From the NCBI GenBank assembly GCA_019828545.1, contig JACVRA010000509.1, positions 41,849-105,848 on the forward strand: DNA of 64,000 nucleotides. The letters run 5' to 3'. The translations under genes and the position numbers were made by a program. Position 1 is the stretch's first letter, and each line of letters opens with the position of its first letter. The notes below the pieces were generated by a model that did no database searches, was not told where the DNA came from, and was given only the letters and a program-made list of their open reading frames with translations. The DNA comes from Paracamarosporium sp. OC-R06-R3. Taxonomy: Eukaryota; Ascomycota; Dothideomycetes; Pleosporales; Didymosphaeriaceae. Shown here one piece after another: positions 55,063-64,000 of this stretch.

Positions 55063-55208
55063 ACGATTCATCAGTACCGCTTCAACAAACCGATCTTGAC
55101 GCTGTTGACCCATCACGAACTTCCATGGTCCTAGCCAATTGACTTTGGACGAAACAAAATGATTATTACTCGATCAAATCAGCTTTCGCTGATTTATTGG
55201 TTTCTTGT
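55063..55208 (+). repeat. Hairpin-ended repeat, type A, copy 1
   Basis: About 146 bp almost identical to 59171-59315. Near its end is a perfect 8-bp stem with a 4-base loop, AAATCAGC-TTTC-GCTGATTT (55176-55195). Confidence 0.85.
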
Positions 55209-55463
55209 TGTTGAGACCGATTTACTCTATTTATTATATAGAAGATATATAGACAGATGAAGATATCCAGATCAAGGACGGGCTTACTAGGGGGGGAACA
55301 GCAGGCATTTTCTTCAATTACATTGGAAGGCAGACTGGTCACCATCAATACGCATGTGTAGGGATGATTCGCGTTTGGAAGCGTTACAATTTCCTGCACT
55401 AGCTGGTGATCGGTGATTGACGAGTGGCGTGCAGAATTTACAATCTTCCCATCTATGACCTCC

Positions 55464-55609
55464 TTTCTCGGTACCACTTCAACCATCCAAGCGTGACGGT
55501 GTTGGCCCTCACGATGTTTTGGTAATCCTAGTCAATGGAACTACCAAATGATACTAGAGGAATAGTAAACGCGCAAATCAGCAAAAGCTGATTTCATGGT
55601 TTATTATTA
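55464..55609 (+). repeat. Hairpin-ended repeat, type B, copy 1
   Basis: About 146 bp. It resembles type A in the same orientation (GGTACCACTTCAACC, CCTAGTCAATGG) and ends in the stem AAATCAGC-AAAA-GCTGATTT. Near-identical to 59891-60020 except for an 18-bp gap. Confidence 0.85.
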
Positions 55610-56084
55610 TGACCTCCATATGACCTGCATGTGCCAGCTTCGTATTTCGTGGACTGACCGACGAGCCACAAGACGAGCTAACTTGTACTTCTTCGGCCAC
55701 TGACACAAATGGCACGATATCAAGAAGACGAATGTGTTGTATCACGTCAAGTGAGCATTCTGCAGTGTTCGCCATGGGCGGTTTTCAGAGCCGTTTGCCA
55801 TTACCAAATAGAATTTGTCATTATGGGGCTATGGATATGGAAACTCAACTACGTAAGGCCGTTATAAAATGCTGCGGTAATGAGTGCAACAAGCGACAAG
55901 ACTACTGGATCATACCGGCCGTAAGCAAGAGAACACAAGACGTAAGAAATATATGGTAGATATACAACATGATTCAATGATCTGACCAAGAATACCCTGA
56001 AGGAAAAGAAGGAGTCAAATGTTGAGGATGCTGCGAGGAATCGCCGGGCATTGCTGCTGTGGACGCGGCATCACCATCGTGAAT

Positions 56085-56864
56085 TCAGTCCAACGAGCGC
56101 CTCAGGTAGGTGCCAACAGCTCGGTACTCCCTTTCCAGATGATCGGCATCTGCATCCTGCCCTGCAAGTCGTGACTTTTCAATCTGGCCCAGGATAATGT
56201 CGCGGAACTGGCTAATCATGATTGCAGCCAGATCGACGGTCTGATCCTTGTTGATCTGGTTAGGTTGAAGACCCGCTTGTTTGATTCCTTCGTCAATGTT
56301 GTTGCGTTTGAGAGGCCTTAGTCCCTTTGCGCCATCCTTGGTGACGCCCTGTCGTATAATATCAGGATTGATCAGCAGGATTGCTCGCCATAACCTGGAG
56401 AAGGCCCAAGACTGCTCCTGCCGAGCCAATGTTTCGCGGTTCGCTTTCGCCTTCGCCTTCGCGACCCCTCTCAGGCTAAGGTTCTTCCTGGAAAGATAGG
56501 GATGGTGATGTGCGTGCTCAGACACTTGATGCAGCCTGTGTGTGACTCGCCTATTGAGCGCGAGGTCCCCTACAGGGTCCACTAGAGGTTGGTCTTCGCT
56601 ACGTGTATACGTCGGAGTTGACGGGGGTGCAAGTGGGGTTATCGATGACCGACTCGTTCTAGTACCGTCGGAGTACCACTCGTCAATTGATGGTAATAGG
56701 CCTGGTCGCTCTTCGCTAGGTGTATACGTCGGGGTTGACGGGGGTGCAAGTGGGGTTATCGATGACCGACTCGTTCTAGTACCGTCGGAGTACCACTCGT
56801 CAATTGATGGTAATAGGGCTGGTCGATGCTCCCTGAGACAATGAGTGGCTGCATGCTGTGACAA
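56085..56864 (-). CDS. Orphan protein with a 39-residue tandem duplication
   Basis: Open frame of about 260 residues ending at 56085. Residues from about 14 repeat twice: RPALLPSIDEWYSDGTRTSR followed by SSITPLAPPSTPTYT, nearly identical at DNA level (117-bp units, about 56590-56823). The C-terminal half is helical and charged (LARQEQSWAFSRLWRAILL, AAIMISQFRDIILGQIEKSR, ADHLEREYRAVGTYLRRSLD). The first codon of the open frame is TTG, so the real start is probably in an upstream exon past 56870; I could not find an in-frame junction. No family recognised. Confidence 0.5.
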   Translation of the reverse strand: MSQHAATHCLREHRPALLPSIDEWYSDGTRTSRSSITPLAPPSTPTYTPSEERPGLLPSIDEWYSDGTRTSRSSITPLAPPSTPTYTRSEDQPLVDPVGDLALNRRVTHRLHQVSEHAHHHPYLSRKNLSLRGVAKAKAKANRETLARQEQSWAFSRLWRAILLINPDIIRQGVTKDGAKGLRPLKRNNIDEGIKQAGLQPNQINKDQTVDLAAIMISQFRDIILGQIEKSRLAGQDADADHLEREYRAVGTYLRRSLD

Positions 56865-58240
56865 AGGTAGATAAACTCACAGAGGAAACCATAGAGTATG
56901 ATCAGTTGGTGAATTTTCCATTTTCATGTTGCTGTTCTCAGGATTGGAGTGGTACGGAATTGGGAGTGCTGCCATTCTGGTCTAGGGGGCGAGGGTACTA
57001 TCGATGGAAAGAACCGCGTTAGGGAGCAGAAGTGATATCTTAGAAGAAGCGAGGATGATGAAGTGCAAGAGCAGCTTGAAGGCAGGGACAGCGCCTTTTA
57101 GGTTCTGCAAAAAAGGCTATTGCTCCAACCTCATGCAGAAAACATTGGCTGCAGGCAAGATGGGCGTGTGCGGAAGACGGAAGATGACCCGGTCGTTCAA
57201 ACCTTCGACGTAGGTTGCGCGGCTGCAGTGCCACTGGGAAGAGCATCACTGTGCACCTGCATATAAAAGAGTAGTCACATTTACAAAGGGCAACCACGCA
57301 AGAATGAACTAATGTGGGGGAAACGGCTCGGTATGAACTAGCGAGGCATTTGCACGGCAGGCAGGAATGCTTCTTTGGACGTACAGTTATGCAGTGTTCA
57401 GCGCGAAGAGCATCGGTCAACAAGTGGCTTCATCGTACAAGGAGGTATAGGCCCACATTTCGGTGGAGTAGATGGTACGTGTGCAAGCTCACACTTCTGC
57501 TCGGTCAAAGGCCTCCATGCACATGAGGTGCATGGCAAGCGGCACTTTCCCGGGGACTAACAAGCCAAACTGGTAGGAAAAATGGGTTGTCTGGGATCAG
57601 TGACCCTTCTGCGCAATCTGACGTCCAGTAATGTTTGATCCCCACTGAATTGAGAGAACGCAAACTGAGAGGGCGCATACCTGGTTATGTTAGGCGAGGG
57701 GTCCGTAGCATCGATTGGCAACACAACGTCCGTCTAACGGCGCGCTCGAACCAAGCCAGCCCTGTACTGTGCACGCAACTCTTTATCGGCGGAAAATGCG
57801 AACGCGACAGCGGATGTATCGGCCCGCTCGAGCTTTTCGTACAGAACAGGCCTGGGGTGAGTTGCACGGCCCGCTCCCATTGTCCAGCCTCAGCGCACTC
57901 AAAGGTGGTCGTGGGGATACATCGAACCCCCACACTTCCAATCCATAACCTTCCCTACTATGCTCATGGTTCATAATGCCAGAAGATGAGCGATGTTAGG
58001 GCATAACAGCGCATCGCAGACTGAGGCAAGCCCCAGCAATTACGCTTTCCACGAAGGACTTTTTGCATTTGTATAGGCACCCGGCCGCCCGGCTTGAGCC
58101 CGCTCTGTGTGACAATAACACAATGACACGATAACTAGTTGACATGAAAGCCCCGCACCTGCCCTTGGCTCTCGTACCCGCATGACTCAGGTCTGAATTG
58201 TCATGTTACGTCCAGCCGCTGAGAAGTCATCTTGCTCGCC

Positions 58241-58618
58241 TCATTGCAGGGACATTTGCTCCTCACGAGAACCGCAGTTGCGGTCCGCAGCACGGTGTCC
58301 ATTTTGACATGGGCGAGCGGCCTGCGGCATGGAAGTTAGAATGTACGCTTTGATGGTTGCACGGTGGAAGCACTGTGCTTTCGCAGAGCGCTGCAGCCGT
58401 CGCAGGCCTGCAAATATTCTTACGGTCAATGGCCGTCTACTGGCTCTACGACGCGGAAGAACGCCATTACTACCCGTCTTGCCACAGGCTGCACGAGCGT
58501 GCATAATGTTCAGGTTGCTGATGAGCTGAATATCACCCTGCTGGCGATCAAATTGGGTGCAGACCTTGTTGGCTGCTTCTTCCACTGCCTCGACAGCGTG
58601 CATTGAAAGCTCTGTCAC
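58241..58618 (-). pseudogene. Possible TauD-type dioxygenase 3' fragment
   Basis: On the minus strand, HAVEAVEEAANKVCTQFDRQ is followed by QGDIQLISNLNIMHARAA. GDIQ...NxxIMHAR is the C-terminal signature of TauD/clavaminate-synthase-like dioxygenases, where His binds iron and Arg binds 2-oxoglutarate. Upstream and downstream sequence does not continue the family, and stops appear above 58630. I infer a small decayed remnant. 56870-58240 has no supportable gene. Confidence 0.35.
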
Positions 58619-59170
58619 GCGGGCTCCCCTTCGCCAAGAGAAAGCCCCAAGTAAGGAGCTGCGTCTCTACCATCTTACCAGCAACCTTCACCGCGGTTCA
58701 TATGAAACACTTAATTTGGGCGGATCGGGGCCTACGCTGGCTGGCGTAGCACGACCTCGCTAGGCTACCAAAGTCGCTCGCGGTGACAATTTCGCCCACG
58801 GGTACCAATCCCGACATGTCAACACAAACGAAACTTCACTTACAATTCTGCGACAGAGCTCAGTGCATGTTCCGACTTGCGTTCAAGTAGCAAATATCTG
58901 ACGTTCTTCGGGCTTCGCGCGAGCAATCTCTGAGCAAGCAACACACCTTTTCGAGGATCGACCCTTGTAGTGTGGGGGAAGTGGCCCGCTTCTTGTGCTT
59001 CCCCCGCGTTACAGAGATCCTTGTACAGATGGCATGTCCATGCATCCGTGTTCGTTAGTCCTCGAGAATCACCTCCCGCTCATTCATGCATACTCGCAAT
59101 CTATCAGCTGTAAACGAGGCGATCGGACATCGAGCCCCCCCCGATCAATGCATGCAGCCTGTACCATGTG

Positions 59171-59315
59171 CGATTCATTGGTACCGCTTCAACAAACCGA
59201 TCTTGACGCTGTTGACCCATCACGAACTTCCATGGTCCTAGCCAATTGACTTTGGACGAAACAAAATGATTATTACTCGATCAAATCAGCTTTCGCTGAT
59301 TTATTGGTTTCTTGT
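59171..59315 (+). repeat. Hairpin-ended repeat, type A, copy 2
   Basis: Copy of 55063-55208 in the same orientation, with the same terminal 8-bp stem. Confidence 0.85.
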
Positions 59316-59890
59316 GGTGTACCATGTGGAAGGCCTTCTCGCCTCACGTGTGGGGAAGACGGACTTCTCGAGGTTCTCACTACCGGTAGTATATCGCATC
59401 GAGGACTCGGCCGTGATGCTGAACCCGTCATCTCTGTGTGCGATTGCAGCGACGTGACAAATCAAGATGCAGCTGCACGCTTTCGCTATATCCAACTCAC
59501 AGGTGCACCTCTTTGTGCGAGGTCTTCTCCTGTTGTGTACCTACAACGTCTTACAAAGCCGGTCTAGTGTCGAAAACACGTAGTCGGCGTGTTGCTGGGA
59601 TCAGAGACCAGGATTGTAGACGGGGGATACGGAAGGTGGTGGATCGTATCCACTCTGCCTCAGCCCGTCAGTACGACGATAACTGGTCTTGGTGACGTCG
59701 CCCGATAAGCAGGTTTATGCTTCCTCCGCCCTACCGCAAGGGCGTTGACGCTGCTCTCATTTTTGACTTTAGCCCTGACATGGATGATGAAGTATTTTCC
59801 GACGCACTATGCCCGTAAGGGCGAAGATATATTCTGCATCCAGGCAGCAGAGCTCTGTTGCCTCGCAGTATGCAGTATCCATGGTTGCGA

Positions 59891-60020
59891 TTTCTCGGTA
59901 CCACTTCAACCATCCACCCTCACGATGTTTTGGTAATCCTAGTCAATGGAACTACCAAATGATACTAGAGGAATAGTAAACGCGCAAATCAGCAAAAGCT
60001 GATTTCATGGTTTATTATTA
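59891..60020 (+). repeat. Hairpin-ended repeat, type B, copy 2
   Basis: Copy of 55464-55609 with an 18-bp internal gap. The A-to-B order and orientation are the same as at 55 kb, but the sequence between (59316-59890) is unrelated to 55209-55463. 60021-61090 holds no supportable gene. Confidence 0.85.
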
Positions 60021-61099
60021 GCCCTGAGAGCGCGGCTACGCCTAGAGATTGACTGCAGGTGGTGGCGTTCACGATTCGCAGCAAACAAGGCATGAGCGGT
60101 GAGCGCGGCAAAGGGAGAGCACAAAACTAAGACTCATTGCATCGCCTCGCAGCATTCGTGAAGACGACATGGGAGGTCTGGCAAAGGGCATGGCAACCAT
60201 GAACGTCCACGGATCGTACGGCAGCCTCCCGCTTCGCGAAGATCAATTATGGGTTCCTAACATGTAGTACATGTACGGTGGCATTGCTGGCGGTCAGCAG
60301 CAATTTGGTATGCCGCACCTGACAGGCATGCATGACTGTGACACATTCGTACCGCAGAATCTCCAATGAGTAACGGATGGGCATCTCCTGTCTTCTCGGC
60401 GGTATGCCTAGACTCATGACGCCGCACCACGACTCAATGTCATCCCACGAGAGGGACGTCCCCGACATATCGCTACGGCACCTCAACCGCCGTTGTGGAT
60501 CGCTCCCCGAACGAAGTGTACAAACGCATTGCCACATTATCCCTGTCGCAATTGGTCTAATACGGCGTGCAGCTCGTCAACCCGAAGCAAACGTCTGGTG
60601 CCACCATCTCGCCTCAGCGCCTCCTGCCGGGCACTACTGATGATATGCTACACGCCTGGGGCTACCGCGTCGACACCTGTGCGACGCACCATCACAACGC
60701 TCTCGGGCTTCTTACCATGTAACGCGCCGAAGGTTTCAAACAACAAGCTCGAGAATTGGAGCCCATAGATATCTAGTGCGCGGAGTCGATCGAAAGGAGG
60801 GGGTTTGCATGCAGGGTTGAACGAGCGGGAAGGTTTGAATAGGGAGGAACCGGAGGACTCGTGTGATCTTGGTGCTGCGTTATGGATGGGCAGGAACAGC
60901 TTCATGGAAGATGTGAGAACGGTCGTCTCATCATACATTAGGTAGGATTAAGAAGGAACGAGGTGCCAGTAAGAGAGGGCCGGTACAGGCGCTGGGCAGG
61001 GGGCCTCCGTAGTACGATGGACAGATTAAAGATGATTGGCAACTAGATGTCGGCCGTTTCTCAAAATCTTGTGAATCATCCAAGAAACCTTCCACGAAC

Positions 61100-61488
61100 C
61101 GAGCGGGTTCTAGTGTGCAGCCAGAAGACGAACGTGCGTGGGCTTGTATCGCGGGTGCTGTGCGCGTGCTGTATAGCGAGCTGCGGTTTGGTGTGATCCG
61201 TCAATGCTGCAGCGTGGAGGAGGTAAAAACCGCTGCACCAACGTCACCTTACCTTCCCCGCCAAGACCTACCAGCGTGTCCCGTTACCCACACTGCAACA
61301 GCGTTGGCAGAGACATGGCAGATCAGCTGCAGCTGCTAGTGAGGAGCGACTCGAGGGCGAACGTGTCACGGCTGGTCAGCGACTGGCTGCGGGATGAGGC
61401 GAACGGAGGTGGTTGCTGTTATTGGACAACGTTGACGACATACAGTAGAGACCTTCTTCTCGTCGCGAAAGCGCCGGCTCGGTTGCGG
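61100..61488 (+). pseudogene. NB-ARC (NLR) fragment
   Basis: SRANVSRLVSDWLRDEANG (61350-61407) followed, after a one-base frameshift, by WLLLLDNVDD matches the segment IFKLVHDWMCDTNERWLLVL of the NLR gene at 50.5 kb. This is the Walker B region of a fungal NB-ARC domain. The frame is broken on both sides, and the fragment ends at 61488, where a 70-bp piece of the 47.7-kb pseudogene begins. Confidence 0.55.
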
Positions 61489-61558
61489 CATTGAAAAGGC
61501 AATCAAGACAAGTCCAGCCTTCCAGGAAGAAGCTGAGCAAGGAAACCCTCTTACAGAA
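61489..61558 (+). repeat. 70-bp copy of 47754-47823
   Basis: Near-identical, with two differences, both of which are A or T in the 47.7-kb copy where this copy has G or C. It encodes AIKTSPAFQEEAEQGNPLTE. It joins abruptly to the NLR fragment. Confidence 0.8.
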
Positions 61559-61739
61559 TGTGTATACAGGTATGCCTAAAACCAAAGCAAAAAGAATTCC
61601 ACCAAATCGATTTGAGACCTAAGGGTCATGAGTCATCGTCTTCGTGCCCTCAGCCAGATGACTGCGGGTACCAAGCAAAATACCACGACGGCTTTCGAAA
61701 GGGTTGTGTAGGGGAACGCCACGGCAATGGATTGATTCT

Positions 61740-62459
61740 TCATGTTGCTAGTCTAGTCATGAATATTATTTCACCTTCGGTCTTGATATCGCGTAATAAA
61801 CTCTCCATGCTCGTGTAACGCCTTCCCCAGCACTTTGCGATAATAGAGTGACAGATGTCTAAGCCGTCGAGTCGAGAGAATTTATCTAGGGAATACGCCT
61901 CCTCGATCTCATTAATCGACAGATCAGAATACGGCTTAGATCCTGTAACGATCTCGTAGAAAGTAGACCCAAGGGCGAAAATCTCACTTTGGACACAGAC
62001 GCCCTGAATATTAGGGTGCGAATGGCTTGACTCATAGCAGCTCAAGTACGGCTTTCCATCAATTACTGACCCTGCGAAATCCGCAACCTTCGCGTTGAGA
62101 TTTTGGTCGAGGAAGATGTTATTACAGGAGATATCGCTGTGAAGAACGCCTTTGGAATGGAGAAAGCATATAGTCGACGTAACTTGTTGAATCCAGCGAA
62201 GCTTTGTGGTAGGCGGAATGGCCTCATCGTGATTCATGCGATACTGTCGAATTGAACCATGGTAGGCAAACTCTAAAAGAATCCCGTTCTCTACGGGACC
62301 GTAGTACTTGAGAATGCCATGGTAGCTTCCTAGGCGTTCGTATATTTGTCTCTCTCGTTCAATGAAATGAACATTGTTAGGAAGAGTCCACTTCACGGCG
62401 AACCCGCTTGTCCCAGTACCAAGGAGATCTCCAAGGCTCAGACCACATGGATACCACAT
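61740..62459 (-). CDS. Small fungal protein kinase
   Basis: A 239-residue frame from the ATG at 62459 (MWYPCGLSLGDLLGTGTSGF); an earlier GTG at 62480 is in frame but is not a likely start. GTGTSGFAVKW is a short glycine-rich loop with its Lys. ILLEFAYHGSIRQY is the hinge, HSDISCNNIFLD the catalytic loop (HSD for HRD), and DFAGS replaces DFG. SEIFALGSTFYEIVTGSKPY is the C-lobe. These substitutions are common in this fungal group, so activity remains possible. It is related to the kinase at 38516. The N-terminus is short; an upstream exon is possible. Confidence 0.8.
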   Translation of the reverse strand: MWYPCGLSLGDLLGTGTSGFAVKWTLPNNVHFIERERQIYERLGSYHGILKYYGPVENGILLEFAYHGSIRQYRMNHDEAIPPTTKLRWIQQVTSTICFLHSKGVLHSDISCNNIFLDQNLNAKVADFAGSVIDGKPYLSCYESSHSHPNIQGVCVQSEIFALGSTFYEIVTGSKPYSDLSINEIEEAYSLDKFSRLDGLDICHSIIAKCWGRRYTSMESLLRDIKTEGEIIFMTRLAT

Positions 62460-62479
62460 TAACTGGTCTGAGTGCTGCA

Positions 62480-63969
62480 CCGCCGGTAATCGCAGATTCT
62501 GAGTATTCGTTTAGTATTGCATCACGGGCGATTGGGACACCTTACGCTCATCTCAGCTCAAGAAGGCTGGTAGAATGGGAAGGTCGAAGGGGTGGTTGAA
62601 GCTGTTCGAAAGCTTACAAGCGGAGCCACGCCAAAACAGATACTCAAAGGTGATATTCTTAGGGTTGGTTTGGACGAAGCAAGGAAACAGGAAACATAAA
62701 GCGGACGCGAAAGGGCGCAAAGCGGGAAATGAAAGCTTGCTGAGTTCCGAAATATGGTATTGCTAGGTTCAACGGCAAGAACTGGCAATTGCAATACAAT
62801 ACACACAGGGCCGTGTTGCACTGCAAGGACCCTCCGCAGCGGAGACACAAGTCCCTCTCAAATTTTGGCAATGGGCTATTTATGGCCTTGACAGAGATAG
62901 GAAAATAGGGACCCAGAGACGATAACCGTGAAATAGGATCCAGATAACAGACTTTGCATGGTTCGGATACCTCTTTCAAAGACCATAACGAGGCTTTGTG
63001 TGAGGAATTGGTCATTACTGTATCGTCGCAAAGAGCACAACATAGATGTTGCAGAATAGTATAGAAATCGATTCCCAACTTTAATATTTAATTGCTATGG
63101 GGTCAGCGGGCATAGCGAGGGGTCCTTTTTTGGGCTCCAGCTTACACTCGTGCATCGTTGGTCGACACTTCTGCCCCATCACATAGACGTAGATCAGGCG
63201 CAGCCAGGCACAACTCTGAACGACTCTCTAAGCTTATCGTAGAGCTGGACGAGATATCAGTCAGTGCCACCTGCATAAAGGACTCACCTATGAAGCAAAG
63301 AGCCTGGATATATATGCTGGGAGACATGCCGTTCTGCAAAGTATGGCTGGAGGGAACCAGGGCAGGAGGGCTAGGATTTGATGCATTAGTGGGTGGCAGC
63401 ACGGTTGAGGGGCTGTCTGGAGGGTTGCTGTTGCAGCCTCGCTCCTAACATGCCTCTTCGTTGGTCGACCGATGCTTCAACATCGGTAGGCGGCAAGGCC
63501 TTGTGAGGCATGAACAAAAGCAAATATAGATTTGCAAGCTATAAGTGCGATGCCCACATCCACTGGTGTTTGTGTAGAAAGTATTGGTAAGAAATATGAA
63601 AGTCTATGTGGTTGCCCAGATTTGGTCTATCCACCTACCGCAAGCAGGTATGCTTTGATCTCAGTAATCAAACTATAGAATCTCAGCCCTTTTACTCCAA
63701 ATACATGGGCACTGCTACTTTATCGAAGGTAAGTTCGCTTCGATAATGCTTGGCATACAGATGGGCTCACGTTTTGGAGCACAGGTCGGACAACAGTCCC
63801 TACCGTGATACTAAAAAAGCTTCAAAGGCTCGGAAAGGCTTTCATATCTGGCCCACGGTGGAGCTCGTTGAAGGGGTTTGGACAAGACTTGGTCTCTTAC
63901 TTGTACAACGGAAGCACACGGTGGACCTGATGGCACAAATGATGGCCGAGTGTGGAGAGGTCTTCAGAG
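62480..63969. other. No supportable gene
   Basis: Only short frames with no recognisable feature; a 96-residue plus-strand frame (63158-63448) has no motif I know. No repeat of note until 63970. Confidence 0.4.
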
Positions 63970-64000
63970 AGGAGAAGCCGTTCTTACGATGAGGAGAGGA
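63970..64000 (+). repeat. Edge copy of the GC-rich repeat family
   Basis: GGAGAAGCCGTTCTTACGAT followed by GAGGAGAGGA matches 43019-43053, so a further repeat field probably begins at the window edge. Confidence 0.7.

Noticed and set aside
62659..63078. 139-residue Cys-rich minus-strand frame
   Set aside because: No known domain, no splice signals, and poor coding character.

Overview
The window is nuclear DNA of a filamentous ascomycete (Pezizomycotina). The evidence is short GT-AG introns of about 45-60 bp with CTAAC-type branch sites, an APN2-flanked mating-type locus with an alpha-box and an HMG-box gene, ATG29, a HET/NB-ARC/TPR gene, small fungal-type kinases, and relics of hAT, pogo and Tc1/mariner elements. 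Several old reading frames are broken by Gln-to-stop changes (CAA/CAG to TAA/TAG), which looks like RIP (repeat-induced point mutation). The MAT gene style fits Dothideomycetes, but I cannot name the species.

Layout: 1-2.9 kb is a degenerate repeat field. 3.07-10.1 kb is the MAT region: a small conserved-looking gene, APN2 (+), MAT1-1-1 (-), a Tc1/mariner transposase fragment, and an HMG gene (+) whose first exon is a MAT1-1-1 N-terminus. Two nested inverted repeats organise it. The inner pair is 357 bp and, as read by eye, perfect; the outer pair is diverged and ends beside the APN2 stop. 10.15-21.0 kb is an insertion-rich island: LTR pieces, a decayed hAT transposase, a divergent histone H3 variant paired head-to-head with an acidic coiled-coil gene, a pogo/Fot-type element with TIRs, and an orphan gene with Pro-rich and HANGPN repeats. 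21.03-22.56 kb is ATG29 (-). 22.7-34.9 kb is a long array of degenerate GC-rich repeats that encloses an F-box-like gene and a few decayed gene fragments.

35-49 kb holds scattered genes and relics: an APH-like phosphotransferase, the 3' part of a large fungal family gene, a small kinase, a TPR-like 3' end, a SET protein cut at its 5' end by a repeat, an SRPK-like kinase pseudogene, and 20-bp minisatellites. 49.3-52.2 kb is a HET-NB-ARC-TPR gene with one in-frame stop. 52-64 kb is gene-poor, with hairpin-ended repeats, an NLR fragment, a TauD-like fragment and another small kinase.

The two most interesting signals are these. (1) The MAT locus has one intact promoter/start exon between perfect inverted repeats, facing away from a headless alpha-box gene. 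Inverting the 879-bp spacer would move the shared N-terminal head from the HMG gene to the alpha gene; in the present orientation a transposase helix-turn-helix is fused in frame to the alpha gene. (2) The transposon island carries an H3 variant that lacks the K9/S10 pair, beside an acidic coiled-coil protein. Six of the seven introns resolved in this island share a TTATCAC core, like introner-like elements. Coordinates and splice sites were worked out by eye; no alignment or database search was possible.
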